Source: Bacillota bacterium (GTDB lineage: Bacteria; Bacillota_E; Sulfobacillia; Sulfobacillales; Sulfobacillaceae). Taken from it: DNA of 7,738 nt. Within the stretch, counting starts at the first letter, position 1. Every line of letters begins with the position of its first letter. The stretch lies in the NCBI GenBank assembly GCA_021802375.1, contig JAKAAL010000169.1, positions 1 through 7,738 on the forward strand, in the 5' to 3' direction. This document shows positions 5,487 through 7,738 of this stretch, piece after piece. The notes under the pieces are model-generated. The model saw only the letters and a list, made by a program, of their open reading frames with translations. It was not told the DNA's origin and made no database searches. Made by a program: the position numbers and the translations under genes.

Positions 5487-6643
5487 AGGGAAGGCCCTCC
5501 CTTGTTAAGTCCAGGATATAGATGTGCTTTCGTCAATAGGGCGCGGCGTCCCATGGCAACGAGGCTAGAATAGGGAGCTTTGCCCTGGGCGACGCGTAGG
5601 TACTGTTCAATGAGGCTGGGATTAGCCAAAAAGAGCTTGGTCCAAAACTGCGGCAAAGGATAGAAGATGAGGCCCACTTTGGTTGCCGCGTGAAGGTCGG
5701 GCCACAGCGACTGCGCAAGCTTCTGGTTATAGCCCAAGAGGGAGCCATCATCGGCCGCGGCCTCGCGGATGGTTTCGGCGGCCAGGGTCGCGCTAAAAAG
5801 AGCCGAGTAGATGCCTTCAGCGGAGAGAGCGTCCATCATTCCAGCGGCATCGCCGACCAAGACAGCCCGCGGCTTGGCCAACGAGGCGGAGTGAAGGCGA
5901 TAGGGCAAGGGATGCGCTAAGATGTTGAGGTGTTGGCTGGCCTCATGGCCGAGTTTTAGGTTCACCCAATCGATGAGGAGTCGACGCAGGGGGAGTCGAT
6001 GGGCACGAAAGGAGCCGACTCCTAAGTTTAATATGGGGCGCCGAGGGATAACCCAAGCATAACCCCAGGGGTATTTGCCAATGCTAATGTTGACGGAATC
6101 TTTCCAGGTCTCGAACACTTCGGGCGATACCAAGACCTCGACCTCCATCGCCGCGCCGTTTGAAGGGCGCGAAAAACCCAGGAGGCGGGCCGTGACGCCG
6201 CGTCCACCATCGGCGCCGATCAGATATCGTGTCCAGTAGGATCCGCGAGTGGTGAGCACGCGGTATCCTTGCCCCTCTGCTTTGATTCCGGTGACGGCTT
6301 CTTGGGTATGAATAGTAGCGCCCGCCGCCTCGGCTCGGCTGAGAAGCCATTCATCAAATGCTTGCCGTTCAACGATATGGCTATATGGCGTCGCGGTGCT
6401 TACGGCGCGGAATTGATGGGGGTCACGGCCTTCAAAAACCCACCTTGTGGGTTCGCAGGCAAGATGCTGATGATAATCGTCGGGTAAAAATTTTAGAGCC
6501 CGACTCGTCAATCCACCGCCGCAGGGCTTTATCCGCGGGAACGACTCTCGTTCAAACACCATCACCTGAATTCCGGACTGGGCCAGCAGTCGGGCCGCGG
6601 TGCTGCCGCCCGGACCCGCACCAACGATGATGACATCGATCAT
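5483..6643 (-). CDS. Geranylgeranyl reductase family FAD-dependent oxidoreductase
   Basis: The 386-residue protein belongs to the GGR/PHBH-type flavoproteins. Its N-terminus holds the FAD Rossmann motif VGAGPGGSTAA (7-17) ending in the acidic FER (30-32). FPRIKPCGGGL (35-45) is the cysteine-containing K-x-C-G-G segment typical of geranylgeranyl reductases. IGADGGRG (142-149) and VGDAAGMMDALSAEGI (263-278) are the two later FAD motifs, and YPWGYAWVIPRR (191-202) matches the G-Y-x-W-V-x-P strand of the family. Relatives reduce isoprenoid double bonds in chlorophyll, archaeal lipids or menaquinone side chains. In a Bacillota member a menaquinone or other polyprenyl reductase is plausible, but this is inferred; a halogenase or hydroxylase relative is less likely. 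The ATG at 6643 follows GGAGG (6653-6657 on the complement) at nine bases. It lies 34 bases downstream of the deacetylase gene on the same strand and is probably co-transcribed. Confidence 0.88.
   Translation of the reverse strand: MIDVIIVGAGPGGSTAARLLAQSGIQVMVFERESFPRIKPCGGGLTSRALKFLPDDYHQHLACEPTRWVFEGRDPHQFRAVSTATPYSHIVERQAFDEWLLSRAEAAGATIHTQEAVTGIKAEGQGYRVLTTRGSYWTRYLIGADGGRGVTARLLGFSRPSNGAAMEVEVLVSPEVFETWKDSVNISIGKYPWGYAWVIPRRPILNLGVGSFRAHRLPLRRLLIDWVNLKLGHEASQHLNILAHPLPYRLHSASLAKPRAVLVGDAAGMMDALSAEGIYSALFSATLAAETIREAAADDGSLLGYNQKLAQSLWPDLHAATKVGLIFYPLPQFWTKLFLANPSLIEQYLRVAQGKAPYSSLVAMGRRALLTKAHLYPGLNKGGPSL
5486..5503. terminator. Candidate hairpin at the junction of two convergent genes
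   Basis: AAGGGA (5486-5491) and TCCCTT (5498-5503) form a perfect 6-bp stem with a 6-base loop, at the junction of the two convergent genes and inside the last codons of the reductase. It is the only symmetric element at the junction and could act on both strands. It has no U-run on either side, so intrinsic termination is doubtful. Confidence 0.25.
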
Positions 6644-6677
6644 GATGGGTATCCTCCAAACATGGGTGTACTCGAGG

Positions 6678-7289
6678 TTAGGTCACGTTTCCTGATGGGG
6701 GTTCGACAGGCTCGGCAAACAAATCAGGCAGCTGGCCAAATGTATAACCCAGGGCGTAGGCCGCTTCAATCATATAGGGCAATGCGTCCACGGTGTGCTT
6801 CGCGTGGATCCCTGTGTGCTGTAAGATGATGCCGCCGGCTCCAAGATGACCTAGCACGTTGGCTGAAATGGTCGGACCGCTTATGCCTTGCCAATCGCGG
6901 GAATCAATGTCCCAATAAACGGTATGGTACTCCCAATTGGCCAGATGGCCAACGAGCGGCGAGGAGCGCTCGCCGTACGGAGGCCGAAAGAGGTGGGGAC
7001 GGTAGCCTATCACCCGTAAAATGGCTTCCGAGGTCTTGGTCACTTGCTGGTAGACCTCATCAAGCGGCATGTCTAACAGGTGAGGATGGTCCCAGGAGTG
7101 GTTCCCGACCAGGTGGCCTTCCTCGTGCATGCGTTGGACGATGGTCGGAAACTTTTCAACCTGGCTACCCAGGCAAAAGAATGTGGCAAAAATACGGTAA
7201 TGGTGCAAAACATCCAAAACTCGAGGACTATACGTGTCTTCGGGACCATCATCAAACGTCAACCATAGGGTCTTAGATGGCAAAGTCAT
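6678..7289 (-). CDS. Polysaccharide deacetylase (NodB domain, CE4 family)
   Basis: The 203-residue protein is almost entirely a NodB-homology domain, which removes N-acetyl groups from chitin oligomers or peptidoglycan. All five family motifs are visible: TFDDGP (11-16; D13 catalytic base, D14 metal ligand), HSWDH (64-68; metal ligands H64 and H68), RPPYG (102-106), DIDSRDW (127-133) and ILQHTG (155-160; H158). The ATG at 7289 is chosen because GGAGG precedes it by six bases. The frame stays open to 7430, but the extra 47 residues are basic, not hydrophobic, and lack a ribosome binding site. From either start no signal peptide or membrane anchor is seen, which is unusual for a wall-modifying CE4 enzyme. 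It heads a probable two-gene unit with the reductase and is divergent from spoIVA. A PdaA/PdaB-like sporulation role is possible from context only; the substrate is unknown. Confidence 0.92.
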   Translation of the reverse strand: MTLPSKTLWLTFDDGPEDTYSPRVLDVLHHYRIFATFFCLGSQVEKFPTIVQRMHEEGHLVGNHSWDHPHLLDMPLDEVYQQVTKTSEAILRVIGYRPHLFRPPYGERSSPLVGHLANWEYHTVYWDIDSRDWQGISGPTISANVLGHLGAGGIILQHTGIHAKHTVDALPYMIEAAYALGYTFGQLPDLFAEPVEPPSGNVT

Positions 7290-7295
7290 ACCCCG

Positions 7296-7300
7296 CCTCC
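7296..7300 (-). promoter_or_regulatory. Shine-Dalgarno site that fixes the deacetylase start
   Basis: On the minus strand GGAGG, within GGGAGGCGGGG, lies six bases before the ATG at 7289. The two in-frame upstream ATG codons (7373 and 7430) have no comparable site. Confidence 0.75.
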
Positions 7301-7456
7301 CGTCCTGTTTGAGGCCCGCCCGCCATCGGCCCCTGGCCTTCACTATACGCCCTCCAGAACGTTTCTGCACCATAGTTACATGGTAAGCGGCTGGGGTCGC
7401 TCCTGGAAAACTTCGCCGATCGATGGTCAACGCCTGGCATTCTTTCCTACCCGATT

Positions 7457-7485
7457 ACATATTCTGCTAGTGTCATTCATAGGGT
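7457..7485 (+). promoter_or_regulatory. Candidate sigma-E (or sigma-K) sporulation promoter for spoIVA
   Basis: ACATATT (7457-7463) and CATAGGGT (7478-7485) are separated by 14 bases. This matches the Bacillus sigma-E pattern of an ATATT-type -35 box, 14-15 bases, then CATA-n-n-n-T. The -10 box also fits sigma-K, but the -35 box favours sigma-E. The start would be near 7492, giving a leader of about 55 bases before the spoIVA ATG. spoIVA is transcribed by sigma-E in Bacillus subtilis, so the match is where it is expected. Confidence 0.6.
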
Positions 7486-7547
7486 GATCCCGGGACAGGC
7501 GAGGACCGGCGCCAACCCAGCAGGACGAAAGGGAGGGTAACCATCGG

Positions 7548-7738
7548 ATGGAGAAGTTTGACCTCTTTAAGGATCTAGCCGAGCGCACTGGGGGCGATAT
7601 TTATATCGGTGTCGTTGGCCCGGTCCGCACCGGCAAATCTACCTTGATTAAACGGTTCATGGAACGTATGGTCCTGCCCGTCATTGATGATCCCAACGAG
7701 CGTGAACGGGCCATCGATTCCTTGCCTCAAAGCGGCAA
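7548..7738 (+). CDS. spoIVA: Stage IV sporulation protein A, N-terminal part
   Basis: The 63 complete codons to the window edge match the beginning of SpoIVA closely. In B. subtilis the protein likewise begins MEK-x-D-x-FKD-x-AERTGGDIY. The Walker A motif GPVRTGKS occupies residues 24-31, with the nucleotide-binding lysine at 30 as in the Bacillus protein. SpoIVA is a mother-cell ATPase that polymerises on the forespore outer membrane and forms the basement layer on which the spore coat, and indirectly the cortex, are built. Its near-universal presence in endospore formers makes it the best taxonomic marker here. The ATG at 7548 follows GGGAGGG by ten bases, a slightly long spacing, and no better start is in frame. 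A sigma-E-like promoter lies upstream. The gene is cut by the window edge; nothing in the visible part is abnormal. Confidence 0.95.
   Translation, partial: MEKFDLFKDLAERTGGDIYIGVVGPVRTGKSTLIKRFMERMVLPVIDDPNERERAIDSLPQSG

Noticed and set aside
7355..7367. Short palindrome CAGAA-n3-TTCTG upstream of the deacetylase
   Set aside because: Five-base arms are expected by chance in a window of this size, and it does not match the SOS box spacing.
7342..7370. Minus-strand promoter for the deacetylase (TATAGT at 7347-7342)
   Set aside because: The -10 box is fair, but at 16-18 bases no hexamer matches TTGACA at more than three positions and no sporulation consensus fits; too weak to list.
1..7738. 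Mobile element, CRISPR array or defence system
   Set aside because: No transposase, integrase, regularly spaced direct repeats or known defence domain is present on either strand.

Overview
The window comes from an endospore-forming bacterium of the Bacillota. The clearest evidence is the right edge, which opens with the N-terminus of SpoIVA, the ATPase that builds the base of the spore coat. Shine-Dalgarno sequences are strong (AAGGAGGG-type), as is usual in this phylum, and base composition is moderately GC-rich. A genus such as Sulfobacillus or a relative of Alicyclobacillus would fit, but that is a guess from composition and gene content.

Left part (1-2661, + strand): a tight prpC-prpD-prpB operon of the methylcitrate cycle. 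It starts inside prpC. The prpC stop lies in the prpD ribosome binding site, and prpD overlaps prpB by 13 bases. Together the three enzymes condense propionyl-CoA with oxaloacetate, dehydrate the methylcitrate, and (after rehydration by an aconitase not seen here) split methylisocitrate into pyruvate and succinate. After a 182-base gap on the same strand comes a type I sulfatase (2844-4454) with a Cys-type formylglycine motif and a chitobiase-like C-terminal beta domain. No promoter or terminator is evident in the gap, so read-through from prp is possible.

Middle (4455-4994): 540 bases without a convincing gene but rich in inverted repeats. They include a 63-nt bipartite hairpin, a hairpin capped by a CUUG tetraloop and a (TGGA)6 tract. 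The stretch ends with an extended -10 promoter candidate and a very strong ribosome binding site.

Right part (4995-7738): a PaaI-type hotdog thioesterase (+) ends head-on against a geranylgeranyl-reductase-family FAD oxidoreductase (-); the two stop codons share one TTAA. Upstream of the reductase on the minus strand, 34 bases away and probably co-transcribed, lies a NodB polysaccharide deacetylase without a visible signal peptide. Divergent from it is spoIVA, preceded by a good match to a mother-cell sigma-E/sigma-K promoter.

No CRISPR array, insertion sequence, tRNA, rRNA or recognised riboswitch was found. Most of the window is ordinary metabolism. The least explained parts are the structured intergenic region and the lone sulfatase.
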